A stretch of 64,000 bases of DNA from Tillus elongatus. Lineage: Eukaryota; Arthropoda; Insecta; Coleoptera; Cleridae. The notes beneath the pieces were generated by a model. The model had not been told where the DNA came from and did not search any database. It saw nothing but the letters and a program-made list of their open reading frames with translations. The DNA is taken from assembly GCA_964006375.1 (NCBI GenBank), contig OZ023262.1, positions 193,252,907 through 193,316,906 of the forward strand, written 5' to 3'. How positions within the stretch are numbered: the stretch's first letter is position 1; each line of letters begins with the position of its first letter. The position numbers were made by a program, and so were the translations under genes. This document shows, piece after piece, positions 37,074-48,393 of the stretch.

Positions 37074-39583
37074 CAGTAAAAGTCGAATATAACGACGACG
37101 AAGGGACCGTGAAATTTGCGTCGCTAAAACCGGACGTCGCTAGAAGCGACGGCCGGTTTTTTTTAATACTTACTATTTTATAATTGATTATGTTCCTTTT
37201 TATAATAATGAGACCTATAAATCTATATATACTACATACGTTCAAAAATAAAAAAATAACGAATGTGCACTCAACAATATTTATTACCTGTGTTTGAACA
37301 AAATGATAGATGTATGTATATGTACATAATTGATGTATGTTTGTACTTACATTATATCAGACCGCCATGGTCAATTTGTTACATTTTTATTTAAAAAGTC
37401 CGTTATTTTAGATTGTTTTTTAATTTGCGAATTGTAATAAAGTTTTTCCAATTTTTTCTCAATGGAGCACACTTGTTCTACTAATATCTCATCAACATTA
37501 TTGTATGACAGATATTTTCGAATATTCTCAATAGCATTAAATGCATCCAGCGCAGATGGCGGTTGAAAATCATCATCGTGATCGTCGTTAATGTCACTCG
37601 CACTGTTACTATCATCACCAATTATGTCCTCACACACCCTATCTACGATTTCTTGTTCAGTTAGGTAACCACACGTTTCCACTCCGTTGTCCACATTCAC
37701 ATATTCCACGAGTTGATCGTCGGTAAGTTCGAAAATTGCACTGTTCTTAACCCACAACGCCAATGGTATTTCGTCATCTTCGTCAAAGTCGCCGTCTTTG
37801 TCACCAACATTACTCAATTGTCCTTGTCCTAATCCTAATGATAGCTCATCAGCTTCTTCGTTTATATGACTAGAAAACCCAGCATGCTTGAAACAATTCG
37901 CTATTGTTTTTGCGGTGACTTTACTCCAAGCTTTGGATATCATCGTTATTGCGTCTATAAGCGTAACTTTCCACGTTTCATTCCGATCGGCGTATTCAAT
38001 TAGCTTCATAACATACAGTTTCCGAAAATAGACTTTTAAGGCCTTAATGATTCCTTGATCTATTGGTTGCAGCACGGATGTACTATTGGCTGGTAAAAAC
38101 ACTAATTTGATGGCTTGTAAATTTTCTATGTGAGGATGTGCGGGGCAGTTGTCTACAAGAAGCAAAAATTTTTTCTTGGATTTTATAAGTTTCCTGTCCC
38201 AATTTTGGATTATATTCTTAAATATTTCGGATGTCATCCATGCTTTCGTATTGTTTTCATACACAACCGGTAAGGACTTAACATGTTTGAAACAACGCGG
38301 GTTCTTTGACTTGCCTATAACAACAAGTTTCCGTTTTTCTGATCCCGTCATATTACAGGCAACCAAGACAGTGATCCGATCTTTGGACATCTTTCCTCCC
38401 GTACATTTTTCGCCTTTGAATTTTAAGGTCTTATCTGGGGTCATTTTAAAGAATAATCCAGTTTCATCCGCATTGAATATCTCTTCATCTTTGTAACCTT
38501 TTCGTATTTCTGGCCAAACCGTTTTCAGCCAGTTTTCTGGAACTCCTGCTGGAACACTAGCAGCTTCCCCGGAAATGTTCCCAAATAGGCTATTGTGACG
38601 TTGCCGGAAACGCTTTATCCAGCTTTCTGCACAATTGAAATCAATTTTCCCAAATAATCTGCCAAAATGAGTTGCTTTTTCTTGTAATATGGGTCCGTTT
38701 ATTGGGATTCCTCGATTTCTCTGAGTGGTGAACCACTGAAGTAATGCAGCGTCGATATCTTCATGGTGCGATGTCTGCAACCGCTTATTTTTTAGTGCAT
38801 TATTGTTAAATGCACCCTTTATTTTCTCTCGATTCTTCCAAATCGTAGAAACAGTTGAATGCGATAATCCGAATTCATTCGCTACTTTTGCGTTAGATTC
38901 ACCAGCTTCTAACCTTTGGATAATAAAACCTTTCTCTTCGATTGACAAGACTTTGCGTTTTGATGCCATCATTCTGTTTTATACACTTTACACGAAACGT
39001 AGGTAACAATATTTTAGCTCGAGCACTCGCTACAAAATATGAACTCAAACTAAATATTTTTGCTGTGAAAAACACAGCCGTCCGCTATAATAATTGAGGG
39101 TTTAACAGTCGGGTGTTTTATTACTGTTAGTTGTTAGATATTATTCTCAGAACCTTAGTTCATTTTTGTACATGTGCACTTGTAAACTTGACCTCTAAGC
39201 CTCTAAATCCTGGACATTGACCAGGCTCCAAGTTATTTATTACAACAGCATCACAGCATAATAAGACATCTTATTATGCTGTGACAGCATCCTACATCTG
39301 TAAGTCATAAAATATCTTCCCCTTGTTCTTGTTTATGCCTGCTGTGATCCTAAATTCCACCGTCAACACCTACCGCACCGCACGGGTCGTTATAACTGAC
39401 CTATGAATGCAAAAATCAACAATATTTCCGCCGTTTAAAGCGACTGCGACGCTATAAGCGGCGTCGCCCTAAGCGACCGATTTTAACATTGTCGTTTATG
39501 GAAATCCAACCAGATGGTTGCAATTTACGACGTAACAACCGGCCCGTCGTTATACACGACGTTGCTATAAGTGACTTTTACTG
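37074..39583 (-). mobile_element. Tigger/pogo transposon, complete, with TA target duplication
   Basis: The left end is cagtaaaagtcgaatataac, and the right end reads as cagtaaaagtcacttatagc on the other strand. TA dinucleotides flank both sides (37072-37073 and 39584-39585). Subterminal regions contain repeated gtcgct and agcgac motifs in both orientations, as in Tigger elements where they may bind transposase. The single gene inside is intact. Element length, terminal CAG, TA duplication and transposase type all agree. Confidence 0.93.
37371..38972 (-). CDS. Tigger/pogo transposase (CENP-B-like DDE protein), intact
   Basis: A 533-residue open frame starting MMASKRKVLSIEEKG. Residues 1-55 form a CENP-B N-terminal helix-turn-helix (SHSTVSTIWKNREKI). 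Residues 65-130 form the second CENP-B DNA-binding domain, ending ESWIKRFRQRHN. Residues 165-345 are the DDE_1 catalytic domain: Asp169 in FNADETGLF, Asp274 in LLVDNCPAHP and Asp305 in LQPIDQGIIK. Thirty residues lie between the second and third Asp, the usual pogo spacing. The acidic C-terminus contains DDDFQPPSALDAFNAIENI. It should bind the element's ends and cut and paste it into TA sites. No stop or frameshift is present, so a recent or active copy is likely. A domesticated gene is less likely because terminal repeats and TA flanks are intact. Confidence 0.94.
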   Translation of the reverse strand: MMASKRKVLSIEEKGFIIQRLEAGESNAKVANEFGLSHSTVSTIWKNREKIKGAFNNNALKNKRLQTSHHEDIDAALLQWFTTQRNRGIPINGPILQEKATHFGRLFGKIDFNCAESWIKRFRQRHNSLFGNISGEAASVPAGVPENWLKTVWPEIRKGYKDEEIFNADETGLFFKMTPDKTLKFKGEKCTGGKMSKDRITVLVACNMTGSEKRKLVVIGKSKNPRCFKHVKSLPVVYENNTKAWMTSEIFKNIIQNWDRKLIKSKKKFLLLVDNCPAHPHIENLQAIKLVFLPANSTSVLQPIDQGIIKALKVYFRKLYVMKLIEYADRNETWKVTLIDAITMISKAWSKVTAKTIANCFKHAGFSSHINEEADELSLGLGQGQLSNVGDKDGDFDEDDEIPLALWVKNSAIFELTDDQLVEYVNVDNGVETCGYLTEQEIVDRVCEDIIGDDSNSASDINDDHDDDFQPPSALDAFNAIENIRKYLSYNNVDEILVEQVCSIEKKLEKLYYNSQIKKQSKITDFLNKNVTN

Positions 39584-39635
39584 TATTAGGTTCGTAACTC
39601 AGCCTCCGCTTTATCAACTTTTTGTTACTAGCGAA

Positions 39636-39770
39636 ATCCCTGAAAAGCCAGTCCGATTTTCTTGGCTAACGAACTCATGCCAGCCACTAACAAAAGGAAG
39701 GTACGTATTAAATTTGATCAAAATTGGCCTGTTATTTTCTGAGTTATCGGTGTTATACATATATAATAAT
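39636..39770 (-). repeat. TA-core middle block fragment
   Basis: It contains cttggctaacgaactcatgc, aaggaaggtacgtattaaat and gagttatcggtgttatacat, bordering on a short TATA stretch. Confidence 0.65.
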
Positions 39771-40031
39771 AGAAGTTATAATTTATTCGCATTAAAATTA
39801 TTATTGTTATTAAATACAGCGTGGAAATAAAGCAACGGATAAATTCCATAATGCCGTTAAAAATAATTTTCTGGAAAGAATCTCGAAGAGATATAACGAT
39901 TTAACTCATTTGACGTTATCCCCATGATCTTCATCTTGTTGCGTTATTTGTTTTTTAATTTATGTCGTCATCAATATCTTTTTTCATTACCACCTATTTT
40001 TTTTTATTATTGATTTTGATAGTAAGTAGTT

Positions 40032-40332
<301 letters not shown>

Positions 40333-40355
40333 AACAGGATTTATAACACGGCATT

Positions 40356-40737
40356 TCTGTACTATACAAGGAGAAGGGTTAAGGGCAAAGACGCATGGAG
40401 ACAACTGCATACAGGTGTTTCAAGCTTATTAGCCATCATCAGTACGGTATAGCCAGTTGAAGATGGGAACACTCTAGATGAAAATGCAAAAATACACGGA
40501 GTCACAAAAGGCAACCAGTGCACATTTGCAGCAACATTTGGAAGACCCTCAATGCGAGGGCGACAACCAAAAAAGCCACGGTGGCAAAGAAATCACCTGC
40601 GTGGGAATCCGGAGCCCAGGACGTTATATTAACTATAACAGGATTTATAACACGGCATTTCTAATAAGCTTAAAACACGTGTATGCGGTTGTCTCCTTGC
40701 GGCTTTTCCCTTAACCCTTCTCCTTGTATAGTACAGA
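40356..40737 (-). mobile_element. PLE-type terminal repeat or retrozyme-like unit with 77-bp inverted ends
   Basis: 40356-40432 and 40661-40737 are inverted repeats (ctgtactatacaaggagaag). A 29-bp sequence, aactataacaggatttataa and following bases, occurs before the left arm (40327) and again just inside the right arm (40632). A direct repeat about 305 bp apart is therefore combined with an inverted repeat. The minus strand carries a hammerhead-like core. A PLE endonuclease fragment lies directly upstream on the same strand (40742-41290), so this may be that PLE's 3' terminal repeat. A small non-autonomous ribozyme-bearing retroelement (retrozyme) is the alternative. A related partial copy is at 59724-59968. 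Confidence 0.6.
40404..40448 (-). ncRNA. Hammerhead-ribozyme-like motif
   Basis: Minus strand: ACCGUA, CUGAUGA, UGGCUAAUAAGCUU, GAAA, ACACCUGU, A, UGCAGU. Stem I pairs ACCGUA with UGCAGU except for one C-A mismatch. Stem II pairs GGCU with AGCU(U) around an AAUA loop. Stem III is three pairs. Confidence 0.55.
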
Positions 40738-40741
40738 GAGT

Positions 40742-41290
40742 GACGAATCCCATGCAAATTTTCTAAGTATCTTTGCCGGGCGTCGTTTTTAATATCCCGT
40801 TATAATTTTACCTACCCAGGTTCGGAATCTCTTCTATAGAAAGGGTGCAAATAACAGGCTATAAATCAGTGGTAGAGCTCGGTTTAAGAAACTTTTGTTT
40901 TTTTATTGCCTTATAGATATAAATACTTTCTTACGCATCTAACTTCGCTGGGTGTCTAAGATTTTTTATGGGTTTCCGATTTTCTTTATTTGTGCGGTAA
41001 TTATTCGCCAAAATATGTTGTGCCACGCATGACTTGTCTATACTATGTACCTCAGCTGTGCCAGGTGTTCCTTAAATCTTGTTTCGATGGTTCTTTTAGT
41101 CTGCCCAACGCATTTAGGATTACAATATTTACAACTTATCTCATAAATACCCGACATTTCAGTGGCTTTATCATTATCTTTTGTGTTACCTAACAAAAAA
41201 GTTTGCGGCAAATCAGCGGTTCAAACGACAGGCAAGGAAACTTTTTTCTGTTTTATCTTTCCTAGATGTTCTAGATAGTTTTCAAAAATA
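40742..41290 (-). pseudogene. PLE GIY-YIG endonuclease remnant
   Basis: Read on the minus strand from about 41200, the frame encodes TEMSGIYEISCKYCNPKCVG, QTKRTIETRFKEHLAQLRY, then after a break ENRKPIKNLRHPAKLDA and ESIYIYKAIKKQKFL. These match in order the endonuclease at 17031-17615. The GIY motif and both zinc-type cysteines remain, but the YVG Tyr has become Cys. Stops interrupt the second half. It is the 3' coding end of a PLE whose terminal repeat may be 40356-40737. Confidence 0.82.
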
Positions 41291-41834
41291 AATAACAACC
41301 AAGGAGGTAGTTTTTCCCCTATGCCAAACTTCTAGCAGAGTTGAAACTTAAAATTCTTATTAAATATGAATTTTGACAATTCGTTATGAATTCTGTTGAT
41401 AATTCTGAGAAGTAAAGCTTTCAGGACGAACCCACACTGTAATAAAATCATTTGCGAGTGTGGTCAGAACTCAAAGAGATTAGCGACTTGCATTAGCAAG
41501 TGATATTGCTCATAAATTATCTTGTCACAAACATTATTGGTAATTTACATTACCATATGTCAGTCCAAACAGAAATAATTACAATGATTACACTGCATTA
41601 AAAGTTCTTACTCTGATGCACACAAAGACGTTCAACTAGAATACCAATGCATTTAAAGTAGATTATCCTTCGCATACGAGCTTGGGATGTCTTCAAAGTG
41701 GCACTTCTAATTGAGCAAGGCTCAATTGCTAAGTTCTCCCAGATTCACTTTGCTGAAAAAGCTGACAAAATTTATTTGTGTTCACTTGTAATAGCATACT
41801 CGTTCGTAGAAAAAACTCGGTTTAGAGGAGACTT
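41291..41834. other. No recognised feature
   Basis: Nothing recognised. The left part may continue the PLE linker but is too diverged to say. Confidence 0.4.
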
Positions 41835-42560
41835 TTAGTGAATTTTCTTTAAAAAAAATAACTAATGAAGAGATCGCGCCTTCTGAATTTTGAAAAAAAT
41901 GTCTTTAAATGAGCGAGCACCTTCCCTTTGCAAATGGATTGGATAAGTTCGTTAGCCAGGGAAATCGGCCCAGTTTATCCCGGAAAATGGTGTTTTCTTT
42001 CGGAAAATTTTTATATCTCCGGAAATAACAAAGTTATGGCAACCAATTTTGCAGATTAACGCCATAAAAACTAAACTATGTACCAAAATTCAGATCTGTA
42101 AATTAAAAGGCAAAAAAATTTATAGGCATTTAAAGAGTATATAATAATAATAATAAAAGGTGCCACTGATAACCAGAGACACGCACAAAAACAAAATATT
42201 CTGTATGGATAACCAAATCTATTGTATATTACAGACAAAGATTAAGGTTTTTGGCGCAAAAAGGCCAAGACATTCCAGACAAATTATTTTGTAAATTTTA
42301 CAGTTTGTCCTGTTAAAACGTCAAAGTCGCGATCTGAGACGTAAAAATTATCAAAATTTAGGCAAGGAACCTGAAACAAATACGGAGTATGTAAAAAAAT
42401 GTCGCAAGAAGTGTGTTCTACAAACCCGTAAGTTTCAACTTCAACCGTCATTGTACTTAATTTTTCAAAAATATTTCCAGAAAATTCATTTCAAATAGAA
42501 CCTTTCTCTGATGGTTTGTCAGTAGTTTTAGTTATAGAGTGAAGTGAAAATTCTGTACCC
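41835..42560 (-). mobile_element. Long TA-core variant with the TA region deleted
   Basis: A hairpin end (agtgaattttctttaaaa) and gaagagatcgcgccttctga are followed by aaatgagcg joined directly to agcaccttccctttgcaaat. The 3' block and TA tract are therefore missing at this junction. The long block follows, including gtcaaagtcgcgatctgaga and caaccgtcattgtacttaa. Confidence 0.65.
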
Positions 42561-42911
42561 CTTTTTAAATACATTGTGCGCAAGGAGGAGTGTGAGACTT
42601 GGCGTAGTTTAGAGTTTATATAGAGAAGGAGTGCAGAAATAAAATGTATGTACAGTATGTATTACCAATAGACTAAATAATGCTTTGTTTTTATTAGACA
42701 GTCGGATTCTCCGGTCTGAGCTGACCGTTAATTAATACGTGAAATGTCAAACATATAATACTCTGTGGTCAAACAGACGCACTGAGATTAGAGAGGTATA
42801 TGACGAAAGAACATAAATAACGCTCAAACTTAAAAATTTTAATGAATTACTGTCGCATGTCAACCACTGCGCACGTCCACTAGTTGGTTCGTTTAATACT
42901 CCTACTATCTA

Positions 42912-42982
<71 letters not shown>

Positions 42983-43204
42983 TTTTGTGGATCCGTCTAT
43001 TCCTTTGTCCTATATATGTTCGGGAACAGTCGGATCGGGGAATTTTGTAAACTCCATGCGATTCGTTTGGAATCGTATTATTCGGAGTTAGTTGCCTGTT
43101 TTTGTTTTATAGTCATGCAGAACATTCTGATCTTTCAAGCTTGGGGAAGGGGAGTGCCCCCATGACCCCTACGTGAATCCGCCACTGTCGATTGGCAGTG
43201 ATGC
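42561..43204. other. Unassigned, with (TA)n at 42913-42980
   Basis: Apart from the TA tract (preceded by ctatctat), I see no feature. Confidence 0.45.
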
Positions 43205-43528
43205 CCTCATAGCAGCGTTGCTCAACCTTTTAGTATTTGCAACCCAATTTTCCATCACAATTCTAATAAACGCCACCTCCCTCCCCCTATCTTACGTCCG
43301 CCATAGTCGGCCATAACGTGCATTCTCACGGACTCGCGAGAAGGTCCGGGTTGCTTTGAGCATTCCAGAACGTCTGCGCGGCGTGTATAGATGATGCATC
43401 TTGTTCAGCTCCAACCAGTCTCACTCAACCCGATCCTTCTACCGTGAATGTGTATGTTGTAATTTGCGTGTTAACTGCAATTCACGTTATTCGAGTAGCA
43501 GTAGAGTTATGCAGTGTATAGAGAATCA

Positions 43529-45520
43529 TGGATAAACTTTTAAGTGGGTGTAAGCGAGCATTTGACAATAGTGAAGCAACAAAAAAGTGCACTGACGAGA
43601 GTGGTTCTGAAACAAAAATCAAGAAAATATTCTCAAAAACATTTAAAGTTTGGGTTTACCAGCACTGAAGTAAATGAAGAAGAAAGGCCCCTGTGTGCCA
43701 TTTGCTCAAACATGTTGGCAACAGACAGCATGAAACCTGATAAACTTAAACGACATTTTGAAACGCTTCATGGTCAGTATGTTAGCAAACCCCGATATTT
43801 CTTCGAATTATAATTACGATCATATGAAATACATTTATTTATTTTTTTGACTGTGAATGAAAAAGCTTTACTTGCCTCTTACAAAATTTCATATCAAATA
43901 GCCAGATGTAAAAAATCCTCACACCCTTGGTGAAGAGCTTATTCTACCAGCTGGAATTGAGATCGTAGAAAATATGTTTGCAGATAATTTTGCCAGATAT
44001 TGCAGTCCATACATCTATCAAATGATACTGTTGTCCGTCGAATTAGTTGTATTGCTAAAGATGTACAGCATCAGCGTTTCGGGGAGTTGCGTGACAATTT
44101 TTTTTTCAATTCAGCTTGATGACGCAACAGACAGCAATAAAAATGTTCAGTAAATTGCTTATGTTAAATTTTGAGATGGGATGTCAGCAGTACCAATAGA
44201 ACTCAAAGTAACATCACTTGCATTATTTACTAAACAAGGCAAACATAGGGTGGAAAAATTGCGTCGGAATATGCACCGATGGTGCTCGTACAATGTCTGG
44301 AAGATTCCAATAAAGAAGCACATGTGAAACAAAAATCTTCAGAGTGTATGTGCACCCATTGCATGATCCACAGAGAAGCTCTGGCTTCCAAATAAATGAG
44401 TTCTAGTCTGAATATTGTGCTAACGGTGGTGGTAACACTAGCAAATTATTTTAAAATGAAAGCTCTAAATCATGAATATTTTCTGTACTTTGTAAAGACA
44501 TGGGTGCCCTACATGCAACGTTACTATTTTATTGCGAGGCAAAATCGTTATCACGTGGGACATTTTTGCAACGTGTTTATGAAGTAAGAGATGAATACGA
44601 CATTTTTATAGAAGAGGAAAACCGATCGGAAGCCGAGAAAATTAAGCTACTTGTCGATATTAAATACCTTGAATCTTCAAGTCCAGCGAGCAACACACAT
44701 ATATTGGATACGGGTGATAAAGTTAATGCGGTTTGTAAAAAAACTAGAAATATGGAGCATAAATGTAAAGCAAAAAAAACCTCTAAATGTTTTCAAAGTC
44801 GAATGAATGTGTTAAAACTTACAAAGCTGAAGAACAACATAGGGAAGTTGTTTTTGTAACCATTGAAAATCATTTAGCCATGCTAGAGAGGAACTTCAAA
44901 AAGTATCTTCTTGCTGATTTCAACTTGATAACAAGTTTTCAGGAGGTTAGGCACCCATTTGAAAATACTCTCGAAAGTCTCTCAACTGCCAAAGAAGAAA
45001 TCTTCATAGACTTCACGGCAAGTGTCGAAATCTAAAGACAATTTAGTAATTAAAAAACCTCTAAATATTTTCAAAGTCGGATGAATGTGTTAAAACTTAC
45101 AAAGGTGAAGAACAACATAGGGAAGTTGTTTTTGTAACCATTGAAAATCATTTAGCCATGCTAGAGAGGAACTTTAAAAAGTATCTTCTTGCTGACTTCA
45201 ACTTGATAGCAAGTTTTGAGGAGGTTAGGCACCCATTTGAAAATACTCCCGAGTCACTCAACTGCCGAAGAAGAAATCTTCATAGACTTCACGGCAAGTG
45301 TCGAAATCTAAAGACAATTTAGTAATTAATCAGTCTTTGAGTTTTGATGTTTTCTGCAGTGAAAACAAGAGTATTTCGTATGCTGTTACCATTTTCAACA
45401 TTCCACCATTGAAAAACCGTATTTTCTGCAGTGGCTGCTTTGACGACAAGATAAACACAGATCTCGGCTTAATATGTAAAAAGAGCTTAGAGTATCAATT
45501 TATAATACTAAATTTTCTTT
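43529..45520 (+). pseudogene. ZBED5-like hAT transposase, multiply broken
   Basis: The likely start is the ATG at 43529 (MDKLLSGCKRAFDN), with a frame change before 43680. A BED zinc finger follows (ERPLCAICSNMLATDSMKPD then KLKRHFETLH; C-x2-C and H-x4-H). Then, in shifting frames, come LPAGIEIVENMFADNFAR, the catalytic-region RDNFFFNS with a QLDDATDSNKNVQ alternative, GICTDGARTMSGRFQ, and MGALHATLLFYCEAKSLSRG. The C-terminal region is LADFNLITSF then HPFENTLESLSTAKEEIFID, followed by a tandem second copy of that segment. This is the order of ZBED5/GTF2IRD2-type hAT proteins. At least four breaks exclude a functional product. Confidence 0.88.
44772..45327 (+). repeat. Tandem duplication inside the hAT gene, period 278 bp
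   Basis: Two copies beginning near cctctaaat (44780 and 45058) share catgctagagaggaactt and ttcacggcaagtgtcgaaat. They are about 95 percent alike by eye, so this duplication is younger than most of the decay. Confidence 0.92.
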
Positions 45521-45781
45521 AGAAAAACTTTTCTCTGCAAGACAAACCCAAGGGAGTCACTAATAATGATTAATCTTGTTGTAAATTTAATATTGATAAG
45601 TTAATTATTAAATACATTGTGCAGTACTGATATAGTCTTATATAAGCGTATTTTATTTCTTTTCTTTCTGTAAATTAAATAAATTTTTTAATAATATATT
45701 TTTTCTCAATGCGCTTGCGTTTAGTTTTTTTACGTCCCTGTACAGGGGACGCCCCAGAGGTTGAAAATCGCTGCCTTATAG

Positions 45782-46762
45782 GGATAGATACATTTGATGA
45801 AATTTTGAATTGGATAGGAAAATAAAATAAAATTTGAACCACATGCTACAAATGTTATAAAAAACGGTATAGTTTAATATCTGCTAAAGATCTAACCAAG
45901 TCTTTACACTCTTCTCTAGAAAATGATCATATAAAATCACTGAAAACTTGCAAGTATTTTTATTGCATATTTTTCTAACATCAATGCATCATTAGTAATA
46001 ACCTTAATCGTTTAATGATATATAAAAACAACCAATGTCATTTTAGGAGTTACACTATTCAACTGCTCTAAACCTTCTAAGAATCAACGAGTCAGCAATT
46101 ACACATAAATGTGTGTACGTGATGGTCTATAAACGTTTACTTGTGTAGTAACGTATGTGTACATGGTTCAAAGTATCGAAATCGCTCAATAAATGCGCTC
46201 ATTTTCTCGATGGACTGTTACTCAACACGGCATCTGGTTTAATTAACAGTTCGCTAAAAGCATACATGAGACTAACATGAAGACTTGTTTTTCATTACCG
46301 CGGTAACCAACATTGATACCTTCTCATGTTCTTATATGCAGAATTATGGTATAATTAATCATTGTCTATGGAACGCGTAATGAATATGAAATGTTTAATC
46401 GCTGTGAAGCAATTAGAATTATCGGTGAAAAATCGCAGTGCATAATGTTTATGTCGACCGTATTATCTCCTGAAAAAATCCTTATCGCACTAAACAGCGA
46501 GTTATGCACGCTATACTGTGTATATGAAGAGTTATAGTTCCACGATGGTAGCAGTTAATATTTTCTGTAAAGAAAAGAAAAACGTCTGCCTACTAGAGGT
46601 GTAAACAGGTATTTTATACATCACATAATAAATTTCTGGGCATACATACATGCGAGATAAAAACGATCAAAAATAAAATGCGAAGGTTAGTTTCTTGTTA
46701 AGTCGACATCGAAAGACGGGGAGAAGGAACGATAGAAGAGAGAGAAAAATAGCGACATGTTA
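45782..46762. other. No recognised feature
   Basis: No gene or repeat recognised. Confidence 0.45.
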
Positions 46763-46884
46763 TACAAGGGTCGAACAATAAGTAAGTACACTGTCACCTG
46801 TCAAACGACACAATACTAAATTTCAGATGGATTCATTGGTTAGTTCTTATCTGGAAGACAGTCGTATCACACGTCGTTCGTGTT

Positions 46885-47588
46885 TCGCGATAAAATGGAA
46901 ACTATACAAGATCGATCCGTAAATCGCTTTTTATTTTTGGATGGAAAAACATGCGACGAAATTAAAGCGAAATTGGATGCTGTTATCGCCATCTCTGAAA
47001 ACCGTGAGATATTGGTACCACGAGTATAAACATGGTCGTACATCTATTTTTGATGAGGAGCCGCCAGCCCGCCTGGCAGACGTGGTTACCGAGAAAATCG
47101 TTAAAAAGGTCCACGACATCATTCTTGCTGATCACCGGACTAAAGTGCACGAAGTAGCAGAAGCCGTACGTGTATCGTACGGAACGGCAATCAATATTTT
47201 ACATGGTAAGTTAAGTATTAGAAAGGTGTATCGTATTTATCAATAAAATGGAAAAAGTGCAAGAGCGTCCATAATTCGCATTGTATTTTTCGATGGAAAA
47301 ACATGCGAAGAAATAAAAGCGAATTTGGATGCTGCCTACGGGGGACGCTATGACATTTATGACATCCGCGAGATATTGGTTCAACGAATTTAAACCTCTT
47401 TGTGCTTATGTTCCTGATGAGGAGCGGCCAGGCCGCCCGGCAGACGTGATTACCGATAAAATCTTTGAAAAGGTCTACGACATCATTCTTGGTGATCACA
47501 GAACTAAAGTGCACGAAAGAGCGAAGGGCGTAGGTGTGTCGTGCAGAACGACAATCAATATCTTATATGAGTTAAGTATTAGAAAGGT
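46885..47588 (+). repeat. Tandem duplication of the mariner N-terminal coding region, period about 349 bp
   Basis: ataaaatggaaa occurs near 46892 and 47241, and ttcgatggaaaaacatgcga-type sequence near 46936 and 47288. The copies end at agttaagtattagaaaggtg near 47207 and 47568. They are clearly diverged, and the second has lost bases near 47338. Confidence 0.88.
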
Positions 47589-48250
47589 GTCAGCCCGATG
47601 GGTACTGGTGGACAACAAGCGAATACGGCTATCAATGTCGAAGCAGTGTTTGGACCTCTTTAAGTGCAATTCGCAGGGCTTTTTGCCTCGAGTCATCACC
47701 GTTGATGAAACCTGGATAGGTTATTATACTCCAGAGACCAAGTGACAGTGAAAACAATGGATTCTTCCTGGTGAATCTGCTCCGTAGGAGGCAAGGACAA
47801 TCCCATCGGCCAGAAAGGTAATGGCCACGATTTTTTGGGATTCGAAGGGAACAATCCTTATGTATTCTTTGCAGAAAGGAAGAGCGATCACGGGGCAGTA
47901 CTACAGGAAATTATTGGATCGATTCGATTTGGCTAACAAAGAGTACTGTTTCACCACGATAAACCACCAGCACTTTCATCCGGAATTTTCGCGGCCAAAT
48001 TGCATGAACTGCGCTACAAGTTGCTGCCGAAACCATCTCATCCGCCCAACCTGGCTTCCTGCGACTTCTTTCTGTTCCCCAACATGAAAACATGGCTCGA
48101 AGAAAATTCAGCACAAACAAGGAGCTTTATCGCCGAAACAGAAGTGTATTCTTAAGAGTATGACAAATAGTATTTTTGGAAGGGTTAAAGAAATGGCAGA
48201 AACGTTGGGAAAAGTGTATCGACCTAAAAGAATAATACGTTGAAAAAATA
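46941..48250 (+). pseudogene. mariner transposase (DD34D) with duplicated N-terminus
   Basis: The first N-terminal copy (46941-47246) encodes DEEPPARLADVVTEKIVKKV and SYGTAINILHGKLSIRKV, then ends at a stop. The second copy (47329-47745) repeats it as DEERPGRPADVITDKIFEKV and continues KVSARWVLVDNKRIRL into the catalytic domain. The catalytic Asp codons are at 47704 (VDETWIGYYTPETK), 47958 (HHDKPPAL) and 48063 (LASCDFFLFP). The last two are separated by 34 residues, the mariner hallmark. The C-terminus reads WEKCIDLKE with a stop, near 48240. Several stops and shifts separate the pieces, so no full protein can be made. Confidence 0.9.
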
Positions 48251-48393
48251 AGAAAAAAAACTTCTAAAAACTTGCGTCTCCATTCCTAACATGATCTAAT
48301 CTAACCCAGTTGATTGACCCTCGTACATGTGATACATCTGCATTAACATGAAATTGCAAATATTATTAAGATTTTAGAACAAAACGTTTTAGC

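Larger units (their letters stand above)
43213..45773 (+). mobile_element. hAT transposon with 8-bp target duplication
   Basis: The left end is cagcgttgctcaacctttt. The right end, read on the other strand, is cagcgattttcaacctctgg. Flanks are cctcatag (43205-43212) and ccttatag (45774-45781), an 8-bp duplication with one change, as expected for hAT elements. Inside is a broken ZBED5-like transposase. The 5' region at about 43300-43400 is GC-rich compared with the surroundings and could contain the promoter. Confidence 0.9.
46765..48323 (+). mobile_element. mariner transposon with TA target duplication
   Basis: The ends are caagggtcgaacaataagta on the left and, on the other strand, cgagggtcaatcaactgg on the right. 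TA flanks both ends (46763-46764 and 48324-48325). It encloses a mariner transposase whose N-terminal region is duplicated. It is about 250-300 bp longer than a usual mariner, mostly because of that duplication. Confidence 0.9.

Noticed and set aside
37371..38972. Host gene of the jerky/CENP-B type
   Set aside because: It lies between matching terminal repeats with TA duplications, so it is a transposon gene.
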